This document shows positions 26,827-35,785 of a DNA stretch of 64,000 bases, piece after piece. This stretch comes from Gemmatimonadaceae bacterium. Its GTDB lineage: Bacteria; Gemmatimonadota; Gemmatimonadetes; Gemmatimonadales; Gemmatimonadaceae. The DNA is taken from positions 62,001 to 126,000 of the forward strand of contig WYBP01000014.1 in NCBI GenBank assembly GCA_011525845.1. The letters run 5' to 3'. The notes beneath the pieces are model-generated. The model worked only from the letters and a program-made list of their open reading frames with translations, ran no database searches and was not told the DNA's origin. The position numbers and the translations under genes were made by a program. Positions within the stretch are counted from its first letter, which is position 1. Every line of letters starts with the position of its first letter.

Positions 26827-27996
26827 CTAGTCCCGGTAGGGCGACTCGCTCGCCCAGGGCTTGAGGGCCTTCACGAACCCCTCGCCCAGCTCCGCCACCT
26901 GCCACTTCCGGAACTCGGGGATCGTCTCGAGCGCCTCCGGCGTGGTCGGCAGGAGGCGCGCGACCACCTCCATCCGCTCGCGCGAGCAGAGCACGCCGGG
27001 GTCGAGCTCGAGCCGCGTGGCGGCCGCGTCACGCACCGCCTTGAGCGCACCGACCTTGTGGTCGAACTCGGGGTCGCGGTCCCAGCGCGCCGCCTTGGGG
27101 AACCTCGGCAGCTCCCCCTCCGGCACGGCCAGCCCCCGCGCGACGGCCGCCAGCAGCTCCTCGCCCGCCCGCTCGAGGATCCCGCGCGGCATCCCCTTGA
27201 TCCGCCCCAGCGCCGCCTTCGAGTCGGGAGCCGTGCGCGCCGCCTCGAAGAGCACGTCGTTCGAGACCACGCGGAAGGTGGCGCGGTCGAGCTTGAGCGC
27301 CGCGGCGTCGCGCCACTGCACGAGCTCGCGGAAGAGCGCCAGCTCGCGCCGCGTGAGGTCGCGCGCGCCCTTGATCCTCAGGAACGCCTGGCCCTTGTCC
27401 TCCTCCGCCCAGCGGGTGGACTCGAGGCGCGCGAACTCCTCGATCGCCCAGGCGAGGCGCCCCTTCTGCTCGAGCTCGTCGCGGAGGATGTCGCGCAGGC
27501 CGAGCAGGTGCATCGTGTCCTGCGCGGCGTAGTCGAGCATGTCGGCGGTGAGCGGGCGCATGGACCAGTCGGCCCGCTGGTGCTTCTTGTCGAGCTTGAG
27601 GCCGAACGACCGCTCGAGGAGCGCGGCGAGCCCGAACGCCTTGATCCCCAGCAGCTGCGCGGCGATCCGCGTGTCGAAGACGTTCCGGATCTGCCACCCG
27701 TAGTCCTGGTGCAGCAGCCGCAGGTCGTAGTCCGCGTCGTGGAAGACGATCTCGACCTTGGGGTCCTCGACGAGCTCGCCCAGGGCCGCGGGACTCGCGA
27801 TCGGGAGCGGGTCGATGATCGCGTGCTGCTCCCGCGTGGAGAGCTGGATCAAGTAGATGCGGTCGACGAAGCGGTGGAAGCTGGCACCCTCGGTGTCGAG
27901 CGCGAGGATCCCGGTGCGCCGGATGGACGTCAGCCACCGCTGGACGGCGTCGTCGGAGTCCAGGTAGGTGGCGGACGGTGTCGCGGAACGGGGCAC
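26827..27996 (-). CDS. rnd: Ribonuclease D homologue (DEDDy 3'-5' exonuclease with HRDC domain)
   Basis: A 389-residue protein. The exonuclease domain holds the DEDDy residues D34 and E36 (LALDTEGASFHRF), D91 (FHDADYDLRLL), and Y156/D160 (MLDYAAQDTMHLL). A C-terminal helical HRDC region (residues about 205-290, LTRRELALFRELVQWRDAAA) supports RNA binding. RNase D trims tRNA 3' ends and other stable RNA. The start is GTG 27996, 39 bases after a TAGATT-like hexamer on the minus strand. It is convergent with the DUF59 gene. Confidence 0.88.
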   Translation of the reverse strand: MPRSATPSATYLDSDDAVQRWLTSIRRTGILALDTEGASFHRFVDRIYLIQLSTREQHAIIDPLPIASPAALGELVEDPKVEIVFHDADYDLRLLHQDYGWQIRNVFDTRIAAQLLGIKAFGLAALLERSFGLKLDKKHQRADWSMRPLTADMLDYAAQDTMHLLGLRDILRDELEQKGRLAWAIEEFARLESTRWAEEDKGQAFLRIKGARDLTRRELALFRELVQWRDAAALKLDRATFRVVSNDVLFEAARTAPDSKAALGRIKGMPRGILERAGEELLAAVARGLAVPEGELPRFPKAARWDRDPEFDHKVGALKAVRDAAATRLELDPGVLCSRERMEVVARLLPTTPEALETIPEFRKWQVAELGEGFVKALKPWASESPYRD

Positions 27997-28121
27997 GGGG
28001 GCGTCGGGAGGGGTTCGGGTCCGGAAGGACGAGGGAATCTAGTCGCACGGACCGGCGCTCCGCCCTTGCCCGGCGACGGGGCGCGGAGCTTCTTCCCTCA
28101 GACTCCCTCGTCCGGACTCCC

Positions 28122-29321
28122 GTGTACCCCACCTTCGAGCCACGCCAGACCCGCGGGTCGATCACTCCCGTCTCCCAGTCCGACCTCGTGCGGGCCGCGC
28201 TCGTCGTGGTCGCCACGCTCGTCGGCCTGCAGCTCCTCTGGGCCGCCCGGTTCCTGGTGCTCACCGCCTTCCTCGGCGTCCTCTTCGGCCTCGCGGCGAG
28301 CCAGGCCGTGGACTGGATCCGGCGGTACGTGCCCATCAAGCGCAGCGCAGCCGCGGCGGTCGTCGTCTTCGGGAGCGTCGGGCTCCTGATGCTGGCCGCG
28401 TTGTGGATCGGCCCGACCCTCGCGAACCAGTCGCAGGAGCTCCGGACCAAGCTCCCCGAGGCGGTGACGAAGGTCGAGGCATGGCTCGTGACGAACCAGC
28501 CGCGCCTCCTCGATGCCATCGCGCCCGCCGACACCGCGGCCGCGCGGGCGGCGGCGGATGCACCGCCGACGGCCGGTGCGCTCCCCGCAGCCGAGCCGCA
28601 GAGCCGCCTGATGGACGCGATCGGGAAGAAGTCGAGCACCATCGGCGACTTCGCCTTCGGCGTGCTCCAGTCGACCTTCGCGGTCGCGGGCGCGGCGGTG
28701 CTGATCATCTTCCTCGCCCTCTACATCGCCAGCGACCTCGCGGTCTACCGCCAGGGGACGCTCCTGCTCTTCCCGGTGGACCGCCGCGAGCGCATCGGCG
28801 AGCTGCTCACCGCGCTCGGCAAGGCGCTCCGCCTCTGGTTCGCCACCCAGCTCTTCGCGATGCTCGTGATCGGCGCCGTGACCACGATCGTGCTCGCCAT
28901 CATCGGCGTGCGCGGGGCGCTCCCGCTCGGCGTGATCGCCGGCATCTTCGAGTTCATCCCGAACATCGGGCCGCTGCTCAGCGCGGTCCCCGCGATCCTC
29001 ATGGGCTTCGTGGACTCGCCGCGCATGGCGCTCATCGTCGTCGGCGTCTACTGGGTGATCCAGTTCCTCGAGAACAACCTGCTCATCCCCTACCTGATGA
29101 AGCAGCAGCTCAACCTCCCCCCCGCGCTGACGCTCGTGACGCAGGTGGTGATGGCGTACGTCTTCGGCTTCCTCGGGCTCTTCGTCGCGATCCCGCTCCT
29201 CGCCACGGTGGTGGTGGCGGTGCGCATGCTCTGGATCGAGGACGACCTCCCGCCCTTCCCCACGATCGAGATGCCGGTCCCGAAGAAGCCGCCGGAGCCG
29301 GACCTCTTCTCCCCCGTCTGA
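28122..29321 (+). CDS. AI-2E-family (PerM-like) membrane transporter
   Basis: This protein of about 399 residues has eight predicted membrane helices in two blocks: residues 25-90 (LVVVATLVGLQLLWAARFLV...) and residues 175-375. The family signature is LPLGVIAGIFEFIPNIGPLLSAVPAIL. Between the blocks is a soluble helical stretch with an Ala/Asp linker (PADTAAARAAADAPPTAG). AI-2E exporters of this type have been linked to autoinducer-2, Na+/H+ exchange or general efflux; the substrate here is unknown. GTG 28122 is the start that keeps the usual short N-terminus; the region from 27978 to 28121 is Arg-rich and divergent from the RNase D promoter. Confidence 0.85.
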   Translation: MYPTFEPRQTRGSITPVSQSDLVRAALVVVATLVGLQLLWAARFLVLTAFLGVLFGLAASQAVDWIRRYVPIKRSAAAAVVVFGSVGLLMLAALWIGPTLANQSQELRTKLPEAVTKVEAWLVTNQPRLLDAIAPADTAAARAAADAPPTAGALPAAEPQSRLMDAIGKKSSTIGDFAFGVLQSTFAVAGAAVLIIFLALYIASDLAVYRQGTLLLFPVDRRERIGELLTALGKALRLWFATQLFAMLVIGAVTTIVLAIIGVRGALPLGVIAGIFEFIPNIGPLLSAVPAILMGFVDSPRMALIVVGVYWVIQFLENNLLIPYLMKQQLNLPPALTLVTQVVMAYVFGFLGLFVAIPLLATVVVAVRMLWIEDDLPPFPTIEMPVPKKPPEPDLFSPV

Positions 29322-29453
29322 ACCCGGGGCGAGGCCGCCCCCGTACGGAGCGGCGCGCAACCTCCGCGCGACGGGCGGGTTGCATAGCTTGCCCTCTGGC
29401 CGCCCCGTTGCGACCATTCGCGGCAGACGATCACTCCACCGAACGGACCTCCA

Positions 29454-30077
29454 CTGAGCCAGACCACCGCCTCCGCCGCACGCAGCGCCGCCGAGCAGAC
29501 CTCGGCCGCCCGGATCGGCGCCGTCCTCTTCCGGAACCGGGGCTGGCTCCCGGTCCCCTTCCTCCTCGTCCCCCTCCTCGCGCCCGGCGTCGTCACGCAG
29601 CGCACGCTGGTGGTGGGCCTCCTCCTGATGGCGCTGGGAGAGGCGTGGCGACTCTGGGGGGTGGCGACCGCCGGCACCGTGACCCGCCGGCGCTCGCGCG
29701 ACGTGGAGACGCTCGTGCACCACGGGCCGTTCGCCTGGAGCCGGAACCCGCTCTACGTGGGCAACTTCCTGATCTGGATGGGCGTCATCACGCTCTCGGG
29801 CGTGCTCTGGTTCCTCCCCGTCGCGACGCTCCTCTTCGCGCTCGAGTACTACTACATCGTGCGCTACGAGGAGGGGGTGCTGGAGAGCATCTTCGGCGCG
29901 GAGTACCTCGAGTACAAGGCGCGCACCCCCCGCTGGTTCCCGCGCCCTCCCGCCGGCGGCAGCGGCGGCGAGTTCTTCTGGGCCGAGGCGTGGCGCAGCG
30001 AGCTCAGCACCTTCCTGCAGTACGCGGTGATCCTCGGGCTCTTCTACGCCAAGGCGCGCTGGGTCACGGGACGCTGA
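29454..30077 (+). CDS. Isoprenylcysteine carboxyl methyltransferase/PEMT-like membrane methyltransferase, probable CTG start
   Basis: A protein of about 207 residues with four to five membrane helices. The family motif is HHGPFAWSRNPLYVGNFLIWMG, followed by EEGVLESIFGAEYLEYKARTPRW, which carry the SAM- and substrate-binding residues of ICMT/PEMT enzymes that methylate lipids, quinones or C-terminal carboxyls. No ATG, GTG or TTG lies in frame between the TAG at about 29385 and the GTG at 29610. That GTG would remove the first helix (PVPFLLVPLLAPGVV). CTG at 29454 gives MSQTTASAARSAAEQ and a full protein. This is the third gene of the window with a probable CTG start. Confidence 0.75.
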   Translation: MSQTTASAARSAAEQTSAARIGAVLFRNRGWLPVPFLLVPLLAPGVVTQRTLVVGLLLMALGEAWRLWGVATAGTVTRRRSRDVETLVHHGPFAWSRNPLYVGNFLIWMGVITLSGVLWFLPVATLLFALEYYYIVRYEEGVLESIFGAEYLEYKARTPRWFPRPPAGGSGGEFFWAEAWRSELSTFLQYAVILGLFYAKARWVTGR

Positions 30078-30096
30078 GCGTCCGGGCCTGATGCGA

Positions 30097-30130
30097 GCGG
30101 GGGCGCCGATCCCAGGATCGGCGCCCCCGC
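30097..30130. terminator. Perfect 16-bp hairpin between convergent genes
   Basis: GCGGGGGCGCCGATCC pairs perfectly with GGATCGGCGCCCCCGC across a two-base CA centre. It lies between the convergent methyltransferase and ferredoxin genes and can end transcription from both sides. No U-tract is present. Confidence 0.75.
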
Positions 30131-30154
30131 GTCACGTGCAGGCCCTCGCGCGCC

Positions 30155-30418
30155 TCAGCGCTGCGGACGGCCCGGCTTCGGCTCCTTCTCGAACACCTCG
30201 CGATTGATCTGGATGTACTGCTTCTGGTTCGCCGGCACATCTTCCTCGGGGAAGATCGCCGTCACGGGGCACTCCGGCTCGCACGCCCCGCAGTCGATGC
30301 ACTCGTCCGGATGGATGTAGAGCTGGTCCGGGCCTTCGTAGATGCAGTCCACCGGGCAGACGTCCACGCAGGAACGGTCCTTGGTGTTGATGCAGGCCTC
30401 GGTGATCACGTACGGCAT
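30155..30418 (-). CDS. fdxA: 7Fe-type ferredoxin ([3Fe-4S]/[4Fe-4S])
   Basis: An 87-residue ferredoxin. Cluster motifs are [20 protein letters not shown] near the N-terminus and [16 protein letters not shown] (residues about 40-55), with a C-terminal tail [17 protein letters not shown] as in FdxA-type 7-iron ferredoxins. It is a small soluble electron carrier. ATG at 30418 is preceded on the minus strand by the site GAGGA. The gene is divergent from the molybdenum-hydroxylase operon and is a plausible electron partner of the Fe-S enzymes encoded around it; the direct partner is not shown. Confidence 0.93.
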   Translation of the reverse strand: MPYVITEACINTKDRSCVDVCPVDCIYEGPDQLYIHPDECIDCGACEPECPVTAIFPEEDVPANQKQYIQINREVFEKEPKPGRPQR

Positions 30419-30545
30419 GGCGTCCTCGGTGGAAGTGCGGGGCGCGGCACGCGCCGAGACGCAAGATAGAGGGGCGAAGGCGCGACGGACAGTGCGCCGT
30501 GCCCGCGTGCTGGACAGCCCCGTGGCACCCCGGTAAATCCCTGCA

Positions 30546-31028
30546 GTGGACCTCACCGTCAATGGACGCACCGTGGGCGTGTCGGCCGCAGGGAACGTCA
30601 CGCTCCTCGACTTCCTGCGGGAGACGCTCGCGCTCACCGGCACCAAGCGCGCCTGCGACCGCGGGGAGTGCGGCGCCTGCACCGTGCTGCTCGACGGCAA
30701 GCCGGTCTACAGCTGCCTCACGCTGGTGAACGCCTGCGCGGGGCAGTCGGTGGAGACCATCGAGTCCCTCGGCACCGGCGAGGCCCCGCACGCGCTCCAG
30801 CGGGCCTTCGCCGCGGAGGACGCGGCCCAGTGCGGCTTCTGCACCCCCGGCCAGCTCATGGCCGCCGCGGCCCTCCTCGCGGAGAACCCCGCCCCGTCCG
30901 ACGCGGACGTGGTGCACGCGCTCAGCGGGAACCTCTGCCGCTGCGGCACCTACCCGAAGATCGTGCGCGCCGTCCGGCGCGCGGCCGAGACGCTCCGCGT
31001 AGAGTCCTCCGGCGCGCACCATGCCTAA
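30546..31028 (+). CDS. [2Fe-2S] small subunit of a xanthine-dehydrogenase-family enzyme
   Basis: A 160-residue protein with a plant-type [2Fe-2S] domain (C37, C42, C45, C57: [15 protein letters not shown]...C) and a second helical [2Fe-2S] domain (C96, C99, C131, C133: CGFCTPGQ and CRCGTYP). This is the electron-transfer subunit of CoxS/HcrC/XdhC-type molybdenum hydroxylases. GTG 30546 follows TAAATC by six bases. The large subunit gene overlaps by 8 bases. The FAD subunit is not adjacent; it lies at 38473. Confidence 0.92.
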   Translation: MDLTVNGRTVGVSAAGNVTLLDFLRETLALTGTKRACDRGECGACTVLLDGKPVYSCLTLVNACAGQSVETIESLGTGEAPHALQRAFAAEDAAQCGFCTPGQLMAAAALLAENPAPSDADVVHALSGNLCRCGTYPKIVRAVRRAAETLRVESSGAHHA

Positions 31029-33375
31029 GGCCCCGCGCCGCGCCGCACCCAAGGCGGCGAAGGGAGGGCCGGCGACCGCTCCACCGGCCGCGCGGTTCGT
31101 GAAGACCACCGTCGAGGTCGAGGGTCGGCGCGAGGAGCGGATGGTCGAGCTCCCCGCGTTCGACCTGGAGCCCTGGGGGGAGGGCGCGGTGCTCACGCAC
31201 GTCGGCGCGCGCACCCCGCGCACCGACGCGCCGGGCAAGACGGCCGGCCGCGCCCCCTACACCACCGACGTGCGACGGCCGACGCAGCACGCCGCGGCGA
31301 TCGTCCGCGCGACCGTCGCCCGCGGACGCGTGCGCGCGATCGACACGACCGCGGCCCGCGCGCTCCCCGGCGTGCTCGACATCCTCCTGCACGACGACGT
31401 GCCCGCTCGCACCCGCCTCTTCTCACCCGAGGTCACCTACGTCGGCCAGCCGCTCGCCGCCGTCTGCGCGACCACCGAGGCGATCGCCCGGCGCGCGGCC
31501 CGCCTCGTGCGCATCGAGGTCGAGACGCTCCCGCACGCGGTCACGGCCGAGCAGGCGACGCGCGACGGCGCCGCACCGGTCCGTCCGAAGCTCACGAGCA
31601 ACCTGATGGGCGACGCGCCCCGCGTGCACGAACGCGGCGACGTGGCCAGCGCGCTCGCCGGCGCCGCGGTGACGGTCACCCGCGAGGTGCGCACGCCCTG
31701 CGCGCTGCACAGCGCGCTCGAGCCGCACGCCGCGGTGGCCGAGTGGGAGGGCGACCGCGTCACCATCTGGGAGAGCACGCAGGGCATCTACCGCGTGCGC
31801 GAGAACCTCGCGAAGGCGCTCGGCGTGCCCCACGCGGACGTGCGCGTGATCTGCGAGGCGATGGGCGGGGGCTTCGGCGCCAAGAACTACGCCGGCGCGC
31901 ACACCTACATCGCGGCGCTCTTCGCCCGCCGGCTCGGCGCCGCGGTGCGCTGCACCCTGGACCGCGAGGGGGAACAGGTCGACACCGGCAACCGGCCGAG
32001 CTCGGTGCAGCGCATCACGCTCGGTGCCACGAAGACGGGGAAGCTGGTAGCGATCGACCTCGAGGCCACCATCCCGCTCGGCGTGGGCGGTTGGGAGGGC
32101 GGGCCCGGCGAGATCTACCACGAACTCTACGCCTGCCCCAACGTGCGCACGCGCGAACGGTTCGCGTACGTGAACACCGCAGCGATGGCCGCCTTCCGCG
32201 CGCCCGGACACGCCGAGGGCGCGGTCGGCCTCGAGGTGGCGATGAACGCGCTCGCGAAGGAGCTGGGGATGGACCCGCTCGCGCTGCGCCGCGCGAACCT
32301 CGCCACCCGCGACCAGAAGCAGGACCGCCCCTACACCGGGAACCGGCTCGCCGAGTGCTACGACGAGGGCGCGCGGCGGATCGGGTGGGGCGAGGAGCGG
32401 CGCGGTGGCGCGCCACACCTCAGGCGCGGCGTCGGCGTGGCGGCACAGATCTGGTCGACCGGTGGCGGTCCTCCCTGCTACGCCACGGTGCGCCTCAACC
32501 CCGACGGCACCGCGGACGTCTTCGCCGGGTCGCAGGACCTCGGCACGGGCACGCGCACCATCGTCGCGCAGGTCGCGGCGGAGGCGCTCGGGCACAAGCT
32601 GGAGATGGTGCGCGCGGTGATCGGGGACACCGCGAGCGGCCCCTACGCCGGGAACTCCTGGGGCTCGATGACGGTCGCCTCGCTCGCACCTGCCGTTCGG
32701 ATGGCGGCGGAGGATGCGCGTCGCGCGCTGCTCGACGCCGCGGCGGGACTCCTCGACGCGCACCCGCGCGACCTCGAGACGGCGGACGGGCGCGTCACGC
32801 TCCGCGACACCGACCGTGGGATGACCTTCGGCGAGATCACCGCGCGCCTCGGGCACGTGATGATCCAGGGGCATGGCTCGCGCGGCCCCAATCCGCAGGA
32901 GGCGGGGATCGTCACCACCGGCGCGCAGTTCGCCGAAGTCGAGGTGGACACCGAGACGGGCGTCGTGCGCGTGCTGCGCGTGGTCGCCGTACACGACGCC
33001 GGACGGATTGTGAACCCCACCCTCGCCGAGTCGCAGCTCGAGGGCGGGATCATCCAGGGGATCGGCTTCGCGCTCTTCGAGGAGCGCGCGCTCGACACCC
33101 GATTCGGCCTCCCGCTGAACGTGGGGCTGCACGACTACAAGATCCCCACGCTGGCCGACATCCCCGAGATCGACGGGCACTTCCTCGCGGGCGCGGACCC
33201 GCAGGCCAACCACGTGGGCGCGCGGGGCATCGCCGAACCGGCGATCATCCCCACCGCGCCCGCGATCGCCGGTGCGGTCGCCGACGCGCTCGGCGTCGAG
33301 GTGCTCGAGTTGCCGATGACCCCCTGGCGCGTGCTCCGCGCGCTCCAACGCACCGACCCCACGGACACGCCATGA
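31021..33375 (+). CDS. Molybdopterin-binding large subunit of a xanthine-dehydrogenase-family enzyme
   Basis: A 784-residue protein. The aldehyde-oxidase/xanthine-dehydrogenase hammerhead domain is followed by molybdopterin-binding domains with EAMGGGFGAKNYAG, AAFRAPGHAEGAVGLE and the catalytic-glutamate motif GARGIAEPAIIPTAPAI (E739). The exact substrate (purine, aldehyde or aromatic heterocycle) cannot be fixed; the FAD subunit is of the Fe-S-containing type seen in 4-hydroxybenzoyl-CoA-reductase-like and YagS enzymes. The N-terminal 25 residues ([20 protein letters not shown]...) are a Lys/Ala/Pro tail outside the family core. It overlaps the serine hydrolase gene by ATGA. Confidence 0.9.
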   Translation: MPKAPRRAAPKAAKGGPATAPPAARFVKTTVEVEGRREERMVELPAFDLEPWGEGAVLTHVGARTPRTDAPGKTAGRAPYTTDVRRPTQHAAAIVRATVARGRVRAIDTTAARALPGVLDILLHDDVPARTRLFSPEVTYVGQPLAAVCATTEAIARRAARLVRIEVETLPHAVTAEQATRDGAAPVRPKLTSNLMGDAPRVHERGDVASALAGAAVTVTREVRTPCALHSALEPHAAVAEWEGDRVTIWESTQGIYRVRENLAKALGVPHADVRVICEAMGGGFGAKNYAGAHTYIAALFARRLGAAVRCTLDREGEQVDTGNRPSSVQRITLGATKTGKLVAIDLEATIPLGVGGWEGGPGEIYHELYACPNVRTRERFAYVNTAAMAAFRAPGHAEGAVGLEVAMNALAKELGMDPLALRRANLATRDQKQDRPYTGNRLAECYDEGARRIGWGEERRGGAPHLRRGVGVAAQIWSTGGGPPCYATVRLNPDGTADVFAGSQDLGTGTRTIVAQVAAEALGHKLEMVRAVIGDTASGPYAGNSWGSMTVASLAPAVRMAAEDARRALLDAAAGLLDAHPRDLETADGRVTLRDTDRGMTFGEITARLGHVMIQGHGSRGPNPQEAGIVTTGAQFAEVEVDTETGVVRVLRVVAVHDAGRIVNPTLAESQLEGGIIQGIGFALFEERALDTRFGLPLNVGLHDYKIPTLADIPEIDGHFLAGADPQANHVGARGIAEPAIIPTAPAIAGAVADALGVEVLELPMTPWRVLRALQRTDPTDTP

Positions 33376-34793
33376 ACCGCTCCCGACTCCTGATCACGCC
33401 GGTTCTCCTCGCCGCACTGGGCACGGTCGTACTGGCGCCCGCCCGGCTCGACGCCCAGCGCACCGCGACGCAGCCGGACGTCGGCGCGCTCGCCGACCGC
33501 GTCTTCAGCGCGTACACGCCGGCCGGCCCCGGATGCACGGTGGGGGTGGCGCAGGGGGGACGCATCGTGCTCGAGCGCGCCTACGGACTCTCCGACCTCG
33601 AGTCGGGCACGCCGCTCTCCCCGACGTCGATCATCGAGGCGGGCTCGGTCTCGAAGCAGTTCACCGCGGCGGCGGTGACGCTCCTCGCCCTCGAGGGGAA
33701 GCTCCGCTTCGACGACGACGTGCGGAAGCACTTCCCGGAACTCCCCGCGTACGAGCGGCCGATCACCGTGCGGATGCTGCTCGACCACACGAGCGGCCTC
33801 CGTGACTGGGGGTCGCTGATGGGGATCGCGGGGTGGCCGCGCGGCACGCGCGCCTATACCCACCCGCACGTGCTCGAGATCATCGCGCGCCAGCGCTCGC
33901 TCAACTACCCGCCCGGCGACCAGTACTCGTACACGAACAGCGGCTACAACCTGCTCGCGATGCTCGTGGAGCGCGTGAGCGGGCAGCCGTTCCCCGCGTT
34001 CACCAAGGCACGGCTCTTCGACCCGGCGGGGATGACGCGCACCTCCTGGCGCGATGACTTCCGCCGGGTGGTGCCCGGACGGGCGCAGGGGTACCAGCCC
34101 TCGCCCGGCGGGTTCCGGCTCGACATGCCGTTCGAGAACGTCTTCGGCAACGGCGGACTGCTGACCACGGTGGGCGACCTGCTCCGCTGGAACGAGGTGC
34201 TCACCAGGCGCACGCTCGGCGGCGCGCTGGTCGACTCACTCGAGCGGCAGGGCGTGCTCACCTCCGGCGAGCGGATCTCCTACGCGGCGGGGCTCGTCGT
34301 GGACGAGTACCGCGGCACGCCACGCATCGGCCACAGCGGCGCGACGGCGGGGTACCGCGCCTACCTCGCGCGCTATCCCGCGCAGGACCACCTCTCCGTC
34401 GCCGTGCTCTGCAACACGTCCGCGCCGGCGGGTCCGCTCACGGGCCGTATGGTGGACGGCATCGCCCAAGGCCTCGCACCGGCTCCCGGCGCGCAGACCG
34501 GGAACTCGAACACCGGCCCGAGCTGGCAGCCGACGGTCGCCGAGCTGGAGCGGCTCGTGGGCGTGTACGAGAGCGACGAGGCCGGCGTGCGGCTCACGGT
34601 GGCGCTCAATGACGGACGGCTCTGGCTCCACCGGGCCCCCTCGACCCGCTCGGCGTTGGTCCCCGCGCAGGCGGGTGCGTTCCAGGCGCTCGGCCTCGGC
34701 CGTGTCTGGTTCACCGGAGTGGAGTCGGGGGCGCCACAGCTCCACGTCGGCGTGGACCGCGTGTTCGACCTGGTGTTCACGCCGGCGCGCTGA
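33372..34793 (+). CDS. Secreted serine hydrolase, beta-lactamase class C family
   Basis: A 473-residue protein with a signal peptide ending near ARLDAQ (residue 29). The class C fold has S92-V-S-K95 (GSVSKQF), Y187-T-N189 (SYTNSGYN) and HSGATAGY in the KTG position, so all three motif places are filled. The C-terminal about 120 residues form a lipocalin-like DUF3471-type domain (LERLVGVYESDEAGVRLTVAL...). It may be an esterase, D-aminopeptidase or carboxypeptidase. It overlaps the molybdenum-hydroxylase large-subunit stop by ATGA, so the two are co-expressed even though their functions look unrelated. Confidence 0.87.
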   Translation: MNRSRLLITPVLLAALGTVVLAPARLDAQRTATQPDVGALADRVFSAYTPAGPGCTVGVAQGGRIVLERAYGLSDLESGTPLSPTSIIEAGSVSKQFTAAAVTLLALEGKLRFDDDVRKHFPELPAYERPITVRMLLDHTSGLRDWGSLMGIAGWPRGTRAYTHPHVLEIIARQRSLNYPPGDQYSYTNSGYNLLAMLVERVSGQPFPAFTKARLFDPAGMTRTSWRDDFRRVVPGRAQGYQPSPGGFRLDMPFENVFGNGGLLTTVGDLLRWNEVLTRRTLGGALVDSLERQGVLTSGERISYAAGLVVDEYRGTPRIGHSGATAGYRAYLARYPAQDHLSVAVLCNTSAPAGPLTGRMVDGIAQGLAPAPGAQTGNSNTGPSWQPTVAELERLVGVYESDEAGVRLTVALNDGRLWLHRAPSTRSALVPAQAGAFQALGLGRVWFTGVESGAPQLHVGVDRVFDLVFTPAR

Positions 34794-34811
34794 GGGCGCA
34801 CGCGCGGCGCG

Positions 34812-34834
34812 GCGGCGAGCGTCACACTCGCCGC
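34812..34834. terminator. Hairpin between serine hydrolase and YhbY genes
   Basis: GCGGCGAG-CGTCACA-CTCGCCGC, an 8-bp perfect stem and 7-nt loop, lies between the convergent serine hydrolase and YhbY genes. It is a probable bidirectional terminator without a U-tract. Confidence 0.6.
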
Positions 34835-34849
34835 GTCACGACGTCCGGC

Positions 34850-35161
34850 TCAGACGCGCCAGGGCGGCAGCGCGCCCGGCTTCCGCTTGAGCGCCGGGTT
34901 CTTCCGGTAGAGCGTCGCCGTCTTGCCGATGGTCTGGATCACCTCGGCGCGCACCCGTGCCGCCAGCGTCGCGGCGGCGTCGCGCGCGGTCACGTCGGCG
35001 GCGCGGTTCAACTGCACCTTCACCAGTTCGCGCGTGCGCAGGGCGTCGTCGAGCGCCGCGGCCACGGCGGGGGTGAGCCCTTCCTGGCCGATGTGGAGCA
35101 GCGGCTTCAGCCGGTTGCACTCGGAGCGCAGCGCGGCCCGCTCCTTCCCCGTCATCGTCAT
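34850..35161 (-). CDS. yhbY: YhbY-type RNA-binding protein (CRM domain)
   Basis: A 103-residue protein of the CRS1-YhbY (CRM) fold: KERAALRSECNRLKPLLHIGQEGLT at the N-terminus, VKVQLN, and the terminal LYRKNPALK, which matches the GxxG-like RNA-binding loop region of YhbY. Family members associate with the 50S ribosomal precursor. It overlaps the M23 peptidase gene by ATGA (35158-35161). A second start (ATG 35155, two codons in) is possible. Products of the two genes have no obvious functional link. Confidence 0.88.
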   Translation of the reverse strand: MTMTGKERAALRSECNRLKPLLHIGQEGLTPAVAAALDDALRTRELVKVQLNRAADVTARDAAATLAARVRAEVIQTIGKTATLYRKNPALKRKPGALPPWRV

Positions 35162-35715
35162 CGTTCGTCGCCCTTCTTGCGGAGGTAGGGAAGCGGGTTG
35201 ATCGGTTCCCCGGTCCACCACTGCTTGCCCGGAGCCATCTGCAGGAGCTGGAAGTGGAGGTGCGGCGCGTCCTTCGGCGCGTTGCCGGAGGTGCCGACCG
35301 TGGCGAGGAGCTGCCCGCGCTTCACGCGCTGCCCCTCCTGCAGGCCATAGACGCGCTTGTCGAGATGCGCATAGTAATAGACGAACCGGCGCGACGGGTC
35401 CGTGAGGTAGAGGGTGCGGCCGCCGAGCTCGTTGTCCGCGATGCGCAGGATGTACCCGTCGTCCACGGCGAGCACGCGCGTCCCCTTCTTCGCCATGATG
35501 TCGAGCGCGAGGTGGGCGCGCCCGCCGCTGCGCGGGGCGCTGTACGTGTCGCGGAGCTGCCGGCGCGAGACTCCCTGCACGGGGACCATCAGTTCGCGCG
35601 AACGCAGGTATTCGTCCTGCGTGAGCGGGCGCGCGCTGGTGTTCGGCGACATGCCACAGGCGGCCAGCGCCAGCAGGAGCGCCGAGCGCAGGAATGGGAG
35701 GGACCACGGCTTCAT
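35158..35715 (-). CDS. M23-family metallopeptidase lipoprotein
   Basis: This 185-residue lipoprotein has a signal with lipobox LAAC (Cys20). The peptidase domain shows H68-x3-D72 (AHLALDIMAKKGTRVLA) and HLHFQLL, the zinc ligands of lysostaphin/LytM-type endopeptidases. It probably cuts peptidoglycan stem or cross-bridge peptides, or acts as an activator of amidases if a ligand is lost; here the ligands appear present. The divergent thioredoxin-like gene starts 70 bases away. A 10-bp perfect palindrome GTCGCGCGAC lies in that gap. Confidence 0.88.
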   Translation of the reverse strand: MKPWSLPFLRSALLLALAACGMSPNTSARPLTQDEYLRSRELMVPVQGVSRRQLRDTYSAPRSGGRAHLALDIMAKKGTRVLAVDDGYILRIADNELGGRTLYLTDPSRRFVYYYAHLDKRVYGLQEGQRVKRGQLLATVGTSGNAPKDAPHLHFQLLQMAPGKQWWTGEPINPLPYLRKKGDER

Positions 35716-35785
35716 ATCCGGTACACGAGCGTCGCGCGACGTGGGTCACGGGAACGGACGCGGTCTGATCGGGCTTGGTACCACC

